A stretch of 64,000 nucleotides of DNA from Nocardia sp. NBC_00416 (GCF_036032445.1 NZ_CP107932.1:6512501-6576500), one strand, 5' to 3'; positions 45,402 to 55,248 are shown, numbered from the stretch's first letter. The notes: generated by a model from the sequence alone, not told the origin. A program made the numbers and translations.

Positions 45402-47219
45402 TTGGCAATCGAGATACCCCATGACGTGGCGCTGTTCCTGAATTTCATCGGCATCCCGTATCCGGATATCAACGAGGACCAGGTTCGCGAACTCGCTTCG
45501 CATGTGCGCACTTTCGCCGACGAGGTCTCCGGGACCCATCAGTCGGCGACCGGTGCGATCAACGATATGGGCTCGGTCTACCAGGGGCGTTCGTATCGCG
45601 CGTTGGTCGCGTCCTGGGCGACCTTGAGTTCGTCGCATATGGAACGGCTCGACGAATTGTGCAAAGGGGTGGCCAAAGCTCTCGAAATCGCCGCCGAGGT
45701 CATCGCCGTGGTGAAAGTGGCGGTACTGACCGAACTCGCGCTGCTCGCCGCCGCCTACACCGCGGCCATGGGTGCCAGTGTGGCGACCTCCGGGGTCTCC
45801 GCCGCAGTGGGGCAATCCCTCGCCATGGCGGCGAAACGTCTGGTCAGAGCCATGGAAGAAATGCTGGTCGCCTACATCCTGGCCGAAGTGCTCGGCCGGG
45901 CCATCGAACCGCTGGAGGAGGCGGTGTCGGATATGATCAGCGGCGTCGTCTACAACGCGACCGCTGATCTGCTGGGCGTGGACGGCGGCGGAAACGAAGC
46001 GCTGCTGATCGATCCCGACGAGGTCCGCCGGTACGCGCAGGTTCTCGACGACCATGCCGACGACATCATGAAGCACGCGGACAAGTTCGCGAACGGTGTT
46101 GCGGCACTGGACTTCACCACGCCGATCGGAATGCCGCCCGGTGTCGCCGATCCGGCTGTACGTCACGCCGTCACTCCTGGACCGTCCGGCAAGACAGGTC
46201 CGCTCGCGAACTCCCGGCCTTTCGCCGCGGGTGAGCCGGGTGTTCGGGACAGGCCGGCGAGCATCCCGGAATCGGTCGCGGCTCCCCGGAACTGGATACC
46301 CGGAGCCGGGAACACGGCGTCGCCGGATTCCGCGCCCGCGACCGGTTCGGCTGGGAAATCCGCCGCCCCGGCGGCGGGGTCCGGCGGAGCCGCACCGGCC
46401 ACGGACCGACCAGGTGCGGCGGCAGCGTCGCCGGGCGGCTCGATGCCGGGGACGGTCGAGGCGCCACCCGCCGGTACGCGTGGCGAGAGCCCGCCGGTCG
46501 TGGGAGCCCAGGACAGGCGTTCCGAACCGGAGGGGGCCGTGCATGCGGTCGGTCCCGCGAATCGCGCGCCCGGCGATCCTGGTGCCGCCGCCGCTACGGA
46601 TCGCGCCGTGGACGCGGCCGCCGGGCCGGGCGGTGCTGCTCGCTCCGGCGCAGCGGGGGGAGGTTCGGGCGCCGAGCTTTCTCCCGGCGGAACCATCAGC
46701 GAAGGTTCACCCGAAAGTGTTGGGGCACAGACAAATCCGTGGAATCGCCCGGCGGCCGGGTCGGGTGGTGCGGGAGAAGCGGCGCCCGGACGGCCACCCG
46801 GGCGGAAGGCGGCCGACACCGCGGGCGCCGGCCGGCCGGTCGGCGCGCGCCGCCGGAGGTCCGGTAGGCCGAATCCGTGGACCGCGCGTCCCGCCGCCGA
46901 TGCCGAACCGGCGCGCACCCCCTGGGGCAAATCGCCGGGTGGCCCGCAGCCGGCGGTGCCCGGGGTCGTGGCCGCGGGGGATGCCCCGCCGCCCGTGGAT
47001 CCGACCGGACGGGATCGTGATCCGGCGCGCGGTGCGGACGTCGAGGTGGCGGTCCAGCCGGGTGCCCCGCCGCCCGTCGACTCGACCGAACGAGATCAGG
47101 AGCGGGATACCGATGCGGCGGCGAGTGCTTCGCGCAGCGCTGGGGCGCAACAATCGACTGTGAGTAGTCCGGTTGTCTCGGCGCCGACACGCGCGGACGA
47201 AGGGCCGCCGCGGGTCTGA
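45402..47219 (+). CDS. CpnT-like WXG100-type N-terminal domain protein without a toxin domain
   Basis: A 605-residue protein. The N-terminus IEIPHDVALFLNFIGIPYPD and the helical domain to about residue 245 match the conserved N-terminal part of CpnT-type (TNT-bearing) proteins, with a WXG100-like bundle including VYQGRSYRALVASWATLSSS and a hydrophobic helical hairpin (~105-135). In CpnT proteins a C-terminal toxin follows. Here the remaining ~360 residues are only low-complexity Pro/Ala/Gly/Arg. The start is probably TTG 45402, since family members begin just before the IEIP motif. A strong hairpin follows the stop. It could be a channel-only form or a decayed toxin gene. Confidence 0.7.
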   Translation: MAIEIPHDVALFLNFIGIPYPDINEDQVRELASHVRTFADEVSGTHQSATGAINDMGSVYQGRSYRALVASWATLSSSHMERLDELCKGVAKALEIAAEVIAVVKVAVLTELALLAAAYTAAMGASVATSGVSAAVGQSLAMAAKRLVRAMEEMLVAYILAEVLGRAIEPLEEAVSDMISGVVYNATADLLGVDGGGNEALLIDPDEVRRYAQVLDDHADDIMKHADKFANGVAALDFTTPIGMPPGVADPAVRHAVTPGPSGKTGPLANSRPFAAGEPGVRDRPASIPESVAAPRNWIPGAGNTASPDSAPATGSAGKSAAPAAGSGGAAPATDRPGAAAASPGGSMPGTVEAPPAGTRGESPPVVGAQDRRSEPEGAVHAVGPANRAPGDPGAAAATDRAVDAAAGPGGAARSGAAGGGSGAELSPGGTISEGSPESVGAQTNPWNRPAAGSGGAGEAAPGRPPGRKAADTAGAGRPVGARRRRSGRPNPWTARPAADAEPARTPWGKSPGGPQPAVPGVVAAGDAPPPVDPTGRDRDPARGADVEVAVQPGAPPPVDSTERDQERDTDAAASASRSAGAQQSTVSSPVVSAPTRADEGPPRV

Positions 47220-47226
47220 ATGAGAT

Positions 47227-47264
47227 GCGGCGGCCGGTGGCTCGCTGTTTCCACCGGCCGCCGC
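47227..47264 (+). terminator. Strong terminator hairpin
   Basis: A perfect 14-bp stem (GCGGCGGCCGGTGG/CCACCGGCCGCCGC) with a 10-nt loop, 7 bp after the CpnT-like stop. It isolates this unit from eccA. Confidence 0.82.
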
Positions 47265-47767
47265 GGTTGCGGTCATCAGGGATGAGGGAACTGGTGACCT
47301 GGCCCCACTATAGCCATGTACAACGTGCCGTTCAATAACGGCGCTATCTCCAGGAGGGGGAATCCGGGCAACGCGGTTAACGGTGCGGTTGCCGCTGGTC
47401 GCATTAAAGGATGAGGGGTTAATGCGTTCGGCTACAAACAAATTCGACCGGAAGCCGGCCCCGGTTCACGGTGGCCGGCTGTCCGCGTACTGCGGTCCCG
47501 TACGAGGGTGCGGTGCGGAACCCGGTACTACTTTAACGCTGAATTACGGCACGTTCATCAGTGGGAATGTTGGGTTGCCGAGTGGATGCGGGGTTTTGTC
47601 CGGATCGCGAACTTCGGCCTATCCTCCCCGAGGTTCCGCCGAATACCTCACCGACGCGCTCCGTCCGAGTCCTAGCCTTCCCAACCCCGGGAAATGCCCA
47701 GCGCCTCCCGGGGGTCCCGGTGGCTTACCCTGCCAGCAGACGAGGGTCGGCGAAAGGGAAGTCCGAG
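47265..47767 (+). promoter_or_regulatory. Long leader upstream of eccA
   Basis: About 500 bp without a convincing gene and clearly less GC-rich than its surroundings (for example GCATTAAAGGATGAGGGGTTAATGCG near 47400). The eccA frame runs open through the last 200 bp, but with poor coding character. It holds palindrome g (47678-47693) and a weaker match, TCTCCAGGAGGGGGAA, at 47347-47362. No clear IdeR or Zur box was recognised, although ESX-3 operons of mycobacteria have them. Confidence 0.5.
47678..47693 (+). promoter_or_regulatory. Island palindrome copy g (TTCCCAACCCCGGGAA)
   Basis: Fits TYCCCA-N4-TGGGAA with one mismatch (C for T at position 11), 74 bp before the eccA GTG at 47768. It lies inside the upstream open frame, which supports the later start. 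Confidence 0.6.
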
Positions 47768-49525
47768 GTGTCAGCGGCCGAAGACGCGTTCTACACGGGC
47801 GTGCAGAGTTTGGGATTGGTCGCCGGAGGGGTGCGTAACGAAGAGCATGCTCGCGCGGCGTTCACGGCGGCGACGGATATCGATCCGGATATGTGCGACG
47901 CGTGGCTGGGCCGGGCGATGGCGGGGGAGGTCACCTCGGAGGTCATCTACGGCGCCTACCGCTCCTCGCACAACCTCTATCGCGACCAGCAGCGCGCCGG
48001 ACTGGTGGATCGCGCGCTGTGGTGTCAGGTCGAAATCGGTGTCTTCGGGCTCCGGGTCGCCATGGCCGACCGGGATCAGATCGCCATAGCGCAGGCGTGC
48101 GCATACGCCGACGGCGGGGAATGGCAGGAGGCCGTGGCCATCCTGGACGAGGTGCGCGGCGACGACGTCGCCGACTTCGCCCGGATCGCGCTGTTCTACC
48201 GCACCGGCCGCTGGCCGGACGTCCTCGCCGCGCGCTCGGCGAAGCCGGTGCTCGAGGACGGCTTGCTCGATATCGCCGCGGAACTGATGGCGGCGACCGC
48301 GCTGGCGCATCTGGGCCGATTCGGCGAAGCGATGCCGCGGGCGCAGCGGATCGTGGAGGACAGCCAATCGGGCAATCTGTCCTATATCTGGGCCGACGCG
48401 CACTATCTGCTCGGGATGATCCTGCGGCACAGCGGTGAACACGAGGCCTCGGAGAAGATCCTGAAGGGTCTGCAGGGTTCGGGTCTGTGGCCCAACCGGC
48501 CGAACTGGCAGCAGGCGGTACGGGACAAGAACTTCCGGCTCGAGGTCACCACCCCGGCGGTGGTCGCCTCGCGGACCGATATCTGGGACGCGAAGTCCGG
48601 GGACGATCCCGCCGAGGTCGCGGCGAGCGCGGCCAAGGCCGAGCGCGATGAACTGCTGGACGAGGCATCGAAGCTGCTCCAGTCGCAGATCGGCATGGAT
48701 TCGGTCAAAGAGCAGGTGGATCGGCTCAAATCCGGTGTGCTGATGGATCAGGTGCGGGCCAAACGCGGGCTCGCGGTCGACTCGCGGTCCAACCACCTGA
48801 TCTTCTCGGGTCCGCCCGGAACGGGTAAGACCACCATCGCCCGGGTCATCGCCAAGATCTTCGCGGGACTCGGCGTGGTCGAGAACGCCGAGGTGATCGA
48901 GGCCTCGCGCAACGATATGGTCGGCACCCACCTGGGTCACACCGCGCCGAAGACCAATGCGCTGATCGACTCCGCGCTCGGTGGCGTGCTCTTCATCGAC
49001 GAGGCCTACACCTTGATCCAGGAGGGGCTCTCCGGCGGCGACGCGTTCGGCAAGGAGGCGGTCGACACGCTGCTGGCCCGGATGGAGAACGACCGGGACA
49101 AACTCGTCGTGATCATCGCCGGATACGAGGCGGAGATCGATCGGTTCCTGCAATCCAACGAGGGCCTGTCGTCACGGTTCACCAAGCGGGTTCGTTTCCC
49201 GAGCTACGACCCCGACGAGCTCGTGCAGATCGCCGACCATATCGCCGGGAAGAAGGATTCGATCCTGTCCGACGAAGCGCGTGAGGTGCTGCGGGACCGC
49301 TGCACGGTGATGTCGGAGCAGAGCCGCAACGGGCGGCGGCTCATCGACCTCGCGGGCAACGGCCGTTTCGTGCGCAATGTGGTGGAGGCCGCGGAGGCCG
49401 AGCGTGACTTCCGGTTCACCCGGGACAACGTGGATATCGCCGCGCTCACCGATGAGGAACTGATGACCGTCGACGCTTTCGATATCGGCGCCGCGCTCCA
49501 GGGGCTGGCGCCCGTCGGAAAGTAG
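47768..49525 (+). CDS. eccA: ESX AAA+ ATPase EccA
   Basis: A 585-residue cytoplasmic CbxX/CfqX-type AAA+ ATPase that is thought to release chaperones such as EspG from ESX substrates. The N-terminal ~280 residues are TPR-like helical repeats (for example AFTAATDIDPDMCDAWLGRA). The ATPase domain has Walker A GPPGTGKTT at 348-356 and Walker B VLFIDEAYTL, with sensor and arginine-finger segments (SRFTKRVRFPSYD) after it. GTG 47768 is chosen: AAGGGAAG lies 7-14 nt upstream, and the extra ~70 upstream codons look non-coding. Its length is normal for EccA. It opens the core gene order seen in ESX-3. Confidence 0.93.
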   Translation: MSAAEDAFYTGVQSLGLVAGGVRNEEHARAAFTAATDIDPDMCDAWLGRAMAGEVTSEVIYGAYRSSHNLYRDQQRAGLVDRALWCQVEIGVFGLRVAMADRDQIAIAQACAYADGGEWQEAVAILDEVRGDDVADFARIALFYRTGRWPDVLAARSAKPVLEDGLLDIAAELMAATALAHLGRFGEAMPRAQRIVEDSQSGNLSYIWADAHYLLGMILRHSGEHEASEKILKGLQGSGLWPNRPNWQQAVRDKNFRLEVTTPAVVASRTDIWDAKSGDDPAEVAASAAKAERDELLDEASKLLQSQIGMDSVKEQVDRLKSGVLMDQVRAKRGLAVDSRSNHLIFSGPPGTGKTTIARVIAKIFAGLGVVENAEVIEASRNDMVGTHLGHTAPKTNALIDSALGGVLFIDEAYTLIQEGLSGGDAFGKEAVDTLLARMENDRDKLVVIIAGYEAEIDRFLQSNEGLSSRFTKRVRFPSYDPDELVQIADHIAGKKDSILSDEAREVLRDRCTVMSEQSRNGRRLIDLAGNGRFVRNVVEAAEAERDFRFTRDNVDIAALTDEELMTVDAFDIGAALQGLAPVGK

Positions 49526-49550
49526 CGCCCACAGCCCACCCGACCGGCTA

Positions 49551-49566
49551 TTCCCAATTCTGGGGA
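49551..49566 (+). promoter_or_regulatory. Island palindrome copy d (TTCCCAATTCTGGGGA)
   Basis: Matches the island pattern with one mismatch (GGGGA for GGGAA) and is nearly self-complementary. It lies 61 bp before the eccB GTG, and is followed by GTGGTCTATGTCG, a possible -10 region. Confidence 0.62.
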
Positions 49567-49627
49567 GTGGTCTATGTCGGGGTGCGCGTTAGGTTGTGGC
49601 CGAGGTCGGCGGAAGGAACGGTTACCG

Positions 49628-51184
49628 GTGGCACGCTTCCGGGTGGTGACCAAACACCAGGTTTCGGGTTGGCGGTTCCTGCTACACCGGATCGAACACG
49701 CCCTGGTCCGCCGCGACGCTTCGATGATCGACGACCCGTCGCGCGGGCGGTCCACGGCACTCGCGATCGGGGTGGCGATCGCCTGTATGGGAATCGCGGG
49801 CGCGGCCGTTCTGGCGTTCTTCAAACCCGCCAAACCCGTGGGCGATTCCCCGATTATCGCGGATAAGGACACCGGCGCCCTGTACGTCAAGCTCGGCGAG
49901 CGTTTGCATCCCGCGCTGAATCTCACTTCGGCGCGGTTGATCGTGGGCCAGGCGGCGAACCCGGTGGAAGTGTCGAAAGCCGAGCTCGGTAAGTACCCGC
50001 GCGGCGCATGGGTCGGAATACCCGGTGCGCCCGGACAGATCACCGACGAGGATGAGAAGGATTCCCAGTGGACGGTGTGTGATACCGCTCGGACGGGTGC
50101 GGCCGCACCGGTCGACCAGCAAACCGGCCTGCCCACGCTGTCCCGTTCCGCGGTGCTCACCACGGCCATCGCGGGCCCCCTCACTGTGGACGACGACGCC
50201 GTGCACGAACTGGGCGGCCGGCAGGCGCGAATACTGCGCGGGGAGGACGCGACCTGGCTGGTCTATTCCGACCCGGTGCAGGGTGTGGTACGAGCCGAGA
50301 TCAATCTCGCGGAATCGCCGGTGATGCTGGCGCTCGGGATCGACAGCACCGCCCAGGTGGCCGCGGCGTCGCCGGGTCTGCTCGGCGCGATTCCGGAGGT
50401 CGCGCCGATCCGCGTGCCCGACGTTCCGGGCGCGGGGAGTCCGGCGACTCTGAAACCGGCGCTGGACTCGGTGGTGGGATCGATCGTCACAGTGGCGACA
50501 CCGAATCAGCCCGCTACCTACTATCTGGTGTCCAATGCGGGATTGGTGCGCGTCAGTGCGGTACTGGCTTCGATCGTGCGCAACGCCAACTCGCACGGCG
50601 CCGTCGCCACCAGCACGATCAGTCCCGATGTGGCGGCGGCCAATCTCAGGCCCGGTGACTGGCCGGGAACGGCGACATATCCGGCCGAACCGGTGGAAAT
50701 CCTCGACCCGGTCCGCGACCTCATCACCTGCTACCAGTGGTCGCGCACGGGATCCGACCCCGACGCGCACACCCGGCTGCTGTTCGGCCGCCAGCTCCCG
50801 CTCGTCAAGGTGGAACAGGGACGGACCGTGCAGTTGGTCACCGCGCAGTGGTCCGGGGGCGCCACCGCCGATTTCGCCTACCTGCCCCGGACGTCGGGCA
50901 AGTTCGTGCAGGTGACGGGCTCCGAACCTGGTTCGCCGCTGCGGGAATCACTGTTCTGGATCTCCGACAGCGGTGTCCGGTACGGGGTCGCGGCGAATAT
51001 GAAGGGCGGTACGCGCAATGATCCGACGTTGTCCGCGCTGGGGTTACGGGATCCGGTGCCCGCGCCGTGGAGCATTGTCTCGCTGTTCGCGGTCGGCCCC
51101 ACTCTCTCGATCGGTGACGCGATGATCCAGCACGACGGGATACCGCCGAATTTGACGGGTGTGCAGATGACGGGAAACAAATGA
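49628..51184 (+). CDS. eccB: ESX membrane complex subunit EccB
   Basis: A 518-residue core component of the type VII membrane complex. The N-terminal cytoplasmic segment carries the family signature QVSGWRFLLHRIEHALVRRD. A single transmembrane helix follows at about 45-66 (LAIGVAIACMGIAGAAVLAF). The remaining ~450 residues are the outer-face repeat domain with paired cysteines (TVCDTA, LITCYQW). GTG 49628 is chosen, with GGAAGGAACGG about 9 nt upstream. Its stop overlaps the eccC ATG by 4 bp, so EccB and EccC are translationally coupled. Confidence 0.94.
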   Translation: MARFRVVTKHQVSGWRFLLHRIEHALVRRDASMIDDPSRGRSTALAIGVAIACMGIAGAAVLAFFKPAKPVGDSPIIADKDTGALYVKLGERLHPALNLTSARLIVGQAANPVEVSKAELGKYPRGAWVGIPGAPGQITDEDEKDSQWTVCDTARTGAAAPVDQQTGLPTLSRSAVLTTAIAGPLTVDDDAVHELGGRQARILRGEDATWLVYSDPVQGVVRAEINLAESPVMLALGIDSTAQVAAASPGLLGAIPEVAPIRVPDVPGAGSPATLKPALDSVVGSIVTVATPNQPATYYLVSNAGLVRVSAVLASIVRNANSHGAVATSTISPDVAAANLRPGDWPGTATYPAEPVEILDPVRDLITCYQWSRTGSDPDAHTRLLFGRQLPLVKVEQGRTVQLVTAQWSGGATADFAYLPRTSGKFVQVTGSEPGSPLRESLFWISDSGVRYGVAANMKGGTRNDPTLSALGLRDPVPAPWSIVSLFAVGPTLSIGDAMIQHDGIPPNLTGVQMTGNK

Positions 51185-54100
51185 CCGCGACCCGGCGGTT
51201 CGTCCGGCCCGCCCGAATGGTGCGGGGGCCCAAGGCGCCCGCCGTCACCGAACTGCGGCTGCAGCCACCGACCGAACTGCCTCGGCCGGTGCCGCTGTCC
51301 AAGATGAAGATGATCATGCCCGTGATCATGGTGGCGGCCATGGTCGGGATGATGGCCATGATGTTCAGCGGCGGCCGGGCCATGTCGCCGATGATGCTGA
51401 TGTTCCCGATGATGATGATCGTGTCGATGTTCGGCATGGTCGGCGGGCAGCTCGGTGGCGGCGGCGGCGCCAACAGCACCGCGGCCGGGCTGAACGAAGA
51501 GCGCAAGGACTACCTGCGCTCGATCACCGATAACCGCAAGACCGTGCACGAGGCCGAAACCGAACTGTACGACTACCTCTCCTACACCCATCCCGGGCCC
51601 GCGGGTCTGAGCCGGTTGGTCGGCGGGAAGCGGATGTGGGAGGTGCAGGTCGCAAACCCGCAGTTCCTGCGGGTCCGAATGGGTCGCGGGCGTATCGCCA
51701 ACCAGGTGCGGGTGATCGTGCCGGAGGCGGCGCCGACCTCCGACCTGGATCCGGTCGGCGTGGTCGAACTGACCCGGTTCGCGAAGGCCTATTCGACGGT
51801 CGGCGGGATGCCGGTGGCGATCAACCTGCTGTCCGCGCCGCTGGTCGGGCTGGACGGTGATCCGACGGCCGTCGCGGGCCTGGCCCGGGCGATGCTCGCG
51901 GAGATCGCGGTGCTGCACGGGCCCGATCAGGTGGCGATAGCGGCGGTCCTGGACGATCCGGATTCCCCGCAGTGGTCCTGGCTGAAATGGCTGCCGCACA
52001 CTCAGCATCCCGCCGAGACCGACGCCGTCGGCTCGAGCCGGATGGTGTATCGGACTGTGGCCGAACTGCGCACCAAGGTGCTGGCGGGCCTCAATCGCGG
52101 CCCGTTCTCGGCGAACAACGAACCGGCGCTGGACAAATCGCATTTCGTCCTGCTGGTGGAATCCGGTGGTGCGAACACCGACCGCGATATCTCCGGTATC
52201 GACGGCTGTACCTGGCTGCGACTGGGGGAGTCGGAGCAGTCGCTGCCGCGGTCGCTGAAATTCGATGTCGCCGCGGACCGGACCCTGGAGGAGAAGACTC
52301 CCCGCAGCACCCGGCTGGTCGGCTCCGCGGACGTCATGTCCGTGCCGCAGGCCACGGCGGTGGCCCGCAGCATCTCCCCGTATCGGCTGTCCACGGTGGT
52401 CGAGGCGGTCGCCGCCGAACAAGCCAGCGGAAGCACGTCCTGGGAGGACATGGTCGGTATCACCGACCCGGGCAATGTCCGGGTGGACCGGCAGTGGCCG
52501 CCGCGTCGCGATGCCGACCGTAACCGGCTGAACATCCCGTTCGGCCACGACCCGACCGGCCAGCTGGTGCACCTGGACATCAAGGAATCCGCCGAAGAGG
52601 GCATGGGCCCGCACGGCATGGCCATCGGCGCCACCGGGTCGGGCAAGTCGGAATTCCTGCGCACGCTGGTGCTCTCCGCGGTCGCGTCCCATTCCCCGGA
52701 TGTGCTGAACCTGCTTCTGGTCGACTTCAAAGGTGGCGCGACCTTCCTCGGATTCGACCGTCTCTCCCATGTGACCGCGGTGGTCACCAACATGGAAGAG
52801 GAAGCCGATCTCGTCACTCGTATGGAAGACGTGATCAACGGCGAGATGTCGCGCCGGCAACGAATCCTGCGTGACGCCGGGAACCTGGCCAGCGTCGCCG
52901 ACTACGAGAAGGCCCGGGAGCAGGGTGCGCGCCTGGAGCCGCTGCCGACTCTGCTGATCATCCTCGACGAATTCGCGGAACTGCTGGAGCAGCATCCGAG
53001 CTTTTCGAAACTGTTCGTCGCCATCGGCCGGCTGGGCCGGTCGCTGCGGATCCATCTGCTGCTGTCCTCGCAGAAGGTACCGGCCAACCGGATGGGTGAA
53101 CTCGAGGCGCATCTCTCGTACCGGATCGCCCTGCGGACCAACCAGACCAGCGACTCCCGTGACGCCATCGGCACCGCGGATGCCTATCACCTGCCGAAGA
53201 AGCCCGGATCCGGCTACCTGCGGGTCGGTGCGGGCGATCTCCAGCGTTTCCAGGCCGCATATGTCGGCGGACCGTATGTCGCGCCGGCGCAGGCGAGCAC
53301 CTCCAGCGCGCAGCGGGCCCGGCGTCCGGGCGGCGGATACAAACCACCGCAGCGGTTCACCTCTGCCTACATCGCCGACGTGCGGCCGGTTCAGGTGGCC
53401 GAGCCGGTGGCGGCGGTCGAACCCGAGGACAACGACAGCGAACCGGTGACCGTGATGGAAACGGTGCTGCAGCAGTTCTCGCGGCACGGCCGCCCGGCGC
53501 ACAAGATGTGGCTGCCGCCGCTCGGCGTGCCGCCCACGCTGGACAAGTTGATCCCGGCGGTGGAACCCGGCGTGCTCAATCTGCCGTGGGCGATCGTGGA
53601 CAGGCCGCGCCAGCAGCGCCAGGACGTCTGGGCGGTGGACCTTTCCGGCGCGGGCGGGCACGTCGCGGTCGTCGGCGGGCCGCAATCGGGTAAATCCACT
53701 GCGCTACAGACGCTGATCATGTCGGCGGCGCTGACGCATACGCCGGAACAGGTGCAGTTCTACTGCTTCGATTTCTCCGGCGGTCTCTCCGGGATGCGCG
53801 CCTTGCCGCATGTGGGCGCGGTGGCCGCGGGCCGTGATGTGGACCGGATCCGCCGGACCTTCGCGTTGATCCGCAATCTGATGGGGTCCAGGCAGGCGCT
53901 GTTCGACCATCTCGGCATCGACTCCATGCGCGAGTTCCGCCGCCGCCGGACCACGCCGGAAGGCTCCGCGGAGTTGACGTCCTACGGTGACGAGCACGGG
54001 GATGTCTTCGTCGTGGTGGACGGCTGGGACATCGGGTTCGCCATCAACGGCCCGTATTACGACGAGTACATGCCGACCATGGAGTCCCTCGCGCTGCAGG

Positions 54101-55191
54101 GACTCAACTACGGTGTGCACCTGGTGATCAGCAGTTCCCGGTGGGCGGCCATCCGGCCCGCCATCAAGGACCTGATCCAGACGCGCCTGGAAATGCGGCT
54201 CGGTGATCTCACCGATACGGTGTTCAACACCCACCGTGCCGTGGTGGCGGCGGTGCCCCCGAACCGGCCCGGCCGGGGTGTGTCCAGCGAAGCCCTCCAT
54301 CTGCTCACCGCGCTGCCGCGCATCGACGGCAACGGCGACGACGAGACCGCGTCGGCCGGACTGAGCGCGGCGATAACTCAGGTGAGCCAGACTTTCTCAG
54401 GTCGTCGTGCGCCCGAGGTCCGGTTGCTGCCGAACCAGGTGACGATGCCGGAGATCCTGGCCCGGGTTCCGCATCCGACGAATCTGGCCGAGCGGCTGGC
54501 GGTTCCCTTCGGTATTCGCGAGTCCGATCTGGCCCCCGCTGTCATCGACTTCGGCGTCTCCACTCACTTCGTGATCCTGGGATCGTCGGGTTCCGGTAAA
54601 TCGACCGTGTTGTCGGCACTGCTGGAATCCATCCGGACACGCTTCACCCCGGACGAGGCCCGGGTGCTACTGGTCGACTACCGCCGCCAGCACATGGACG
54701 CGCTGCCACAGGAGCAATTGGTCGGATACCTCACCAGCGCTCGCGATCTGGTGGAGAACCTGCCGCCGTTCGTGCAGAAGATGCGTACCCGCCGCCCGCC
54801 CGACGGGGTGACCTCCCAGCAGCTCAAGGACCGGTCCTGGTGGAGCGGACCGGAGATCTTCGTAGTGGTCGACGATTACCACATGGTGGCCCAGCGCGGA
54901 CAGATGAATCCGCTGGACCCGATCAAGGATCTCATCGTGGACGGCCGTGACACCGGCTTCCATCTGGTCGCCGCACGCAATATCGCGCAGGCCGACTCGG
55001 CCATGTACGACAGTGTGCTCGGGCAGGTCAAGAACCTGAATTCCTCGGGCTTCATCATGGACGGATCCAAGCTCGACGGAATGCTCATCGGTGATGTGAA
55101 ACCCACGAAACAGCCAGTGGGTCGCGGTATTCTGGTCGAACCCCTGACTTCGCGCAAGGACCTCGTGCAGGCAGCCTGGATACCCGAATAA
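51181..55191 (+). CDS. eccC: ESX motor ATPase EccC (single chain)
   Basis: A 1,336-residue FtsK/SpoIIIE-type motor that recognises and drives ESX substrates. Two close transmembrane helices lie at about 40-90, very Met-rich (MIMPVIMVAAMVGMMAMMF). Three P-loop domains follow: Walker A GATGSGKSEF at about 483, GGPQSGKST at about 831 and GSSGSGKST at about 1134; Walker B segments read LLIILDEFAELL, VFVVVDGWDI and FVVVDDYHMV. The one-chain form is like EccC3, whereas ESX-1 splits EccCa and EccCb. It ends 41 bp before palindrome c of the next unit. Confidence 0.96.
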   Translation: MTATRRFVRPARMVRGPKAPAVTELRLQPPTELPRPVPLSKMKMIMPVIMVAAMVGMMAMMFSGGRAMSPMMLMFPMMMIVSMFGMVGGQLGGGGGANSTAAGLNEERKDYLRSITDNRKTVHEAETELYDYLSYTHPGPAGLSRLVGGKRMWEVQVANPQFLRVRMGRGRIANQVRVIVPEAAPTSDLDPVGVVELTRFAKAYSTVGGMPVAINLLSAPLVGLDGDPTAVAGLARAMLAEIAVLHGPDQVAIAAVLDDPDSPQWSWLKWLPHTQHPAETDAVGSSRMVYRTVAELRTKVLAGLNRGPFSANNEPALDKSHFVLLVESGGANTDRDISGIDGCTWLRLGESEQSLPRSLKFDVAADRTLEEKTPRSTRLVGSADVMSVPQATAVARSISPYRLSTVVEAVAAEQASGSTSWEDMVGITDPGNVRVDRQWPPRRDADRNRLNIPFGHDPTGQLVHLDIKESAEEGMGPHGMAIGATGSGKSEFLRTLVLSAVASHSPDVLNLLLVDFKGGATFLGFDRLSHVTAVVTNMEEEADLVTRMEDVINGEMSRRQRILRDAGNLASVADYEKAREQGARLEPLPTLLIILDEFAELLEQHPSFSKLFVAIGRLGRSLRIHLLLSSQKVPANRMGELEAHLSYRIALRTNQTSDSRDAIGTADAYHLPKKPGSGYLRVGAGDLQRFQAAYVGGPYVAPAQASTSSAQRARRPGGGYKPPQRFTSAYIADVRPVQVAEPVAAVEPEDNDSEPVTVMETVLQQFSRHGRPAHKMWLPPLGVPPTLDKLIPAVEPGVLNLPWAIVDRPRQQRQDVWAVDLSGAGGHVAVVGGPQSGKSTALQTLIMSAALTHTPEQVQFYCFDFSGGLSGMRALPHVGAVAAGRDVDRIRRTFALIRNLMGSRQALFDHLGIDSMREFRRRRTTPEGSAELTSYGDEHGDVFVVVDGWDIGFAINGPYYDEYMPTMESLALQGLNYGVHLVISSSRWAAIRPAIKDLIQTRLEMRLGDLTDTVFNTHRAVVAAVPPNRPGRGVSSEALHLLTALPRIDGNGDDETASAGLSAAITQVSQTFSGRRAPEVRLLPNQVTMPEILARVPHPTNLAERLAVPFGIRESDLAPAVIDFGVSTHFVILGSSGSGKSTVLSALLESIRTRFTPDEARVLLVDYRRQHMDALPQEQLVGYLTSARDLVENLPPFVQKMRTRRPPDGVTSQQLKDRSWWSGPEIFVVVDDYHMVAQRGQMNPLDPIKDLIVDGRDTGFHLVAARNIAQADSAMYDSVLGQVKNLNSSGFIMDGSKLDGMLIGDVKPTKQPVGRGILVEPLTSRKDLVQAAWIPE

Positions 55192-55232
55192 CAAGTGGCG
55201 CATAAGCGCCGGATCTGCCCGATCAGCGGGAC

Positions 55233-55248
55233 TCCCCAAGATTGGGAA
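55233..55248 (+). promoter_or_regulatory. Island palindrome copy c (TCCCCAAGATTGGGAA)
   Basis: Full match to TYCCCA-N4-TGGGAA, 64 bp before ATG 55313. It is followed by TGGCCTAGCGTTC, with a possible -10 element CTAGCG. Confidence 0.72.

Noticed and set aside
47561..47767. Longer EccA from an upstream start
   Set aside because: The extra residues are Pro/Arg-rich, unlike EccA, and cover palindrome g; GTG 47768 has a ribosome-binding site and fits the family length.
49586..49597. TTAGGTTGTGG as half of an iron-regulator (IdeR) box before eccB
   Set aside because: Only one half resembles TTAGGTTAGSCTAACCTAA; the other half does not pair.
50878..53685. 935-codon antisense frame over eccB-eccC
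   Set aside because: Composition shadow; the plus strand encodes unmistakable EccB and EccC motifs.
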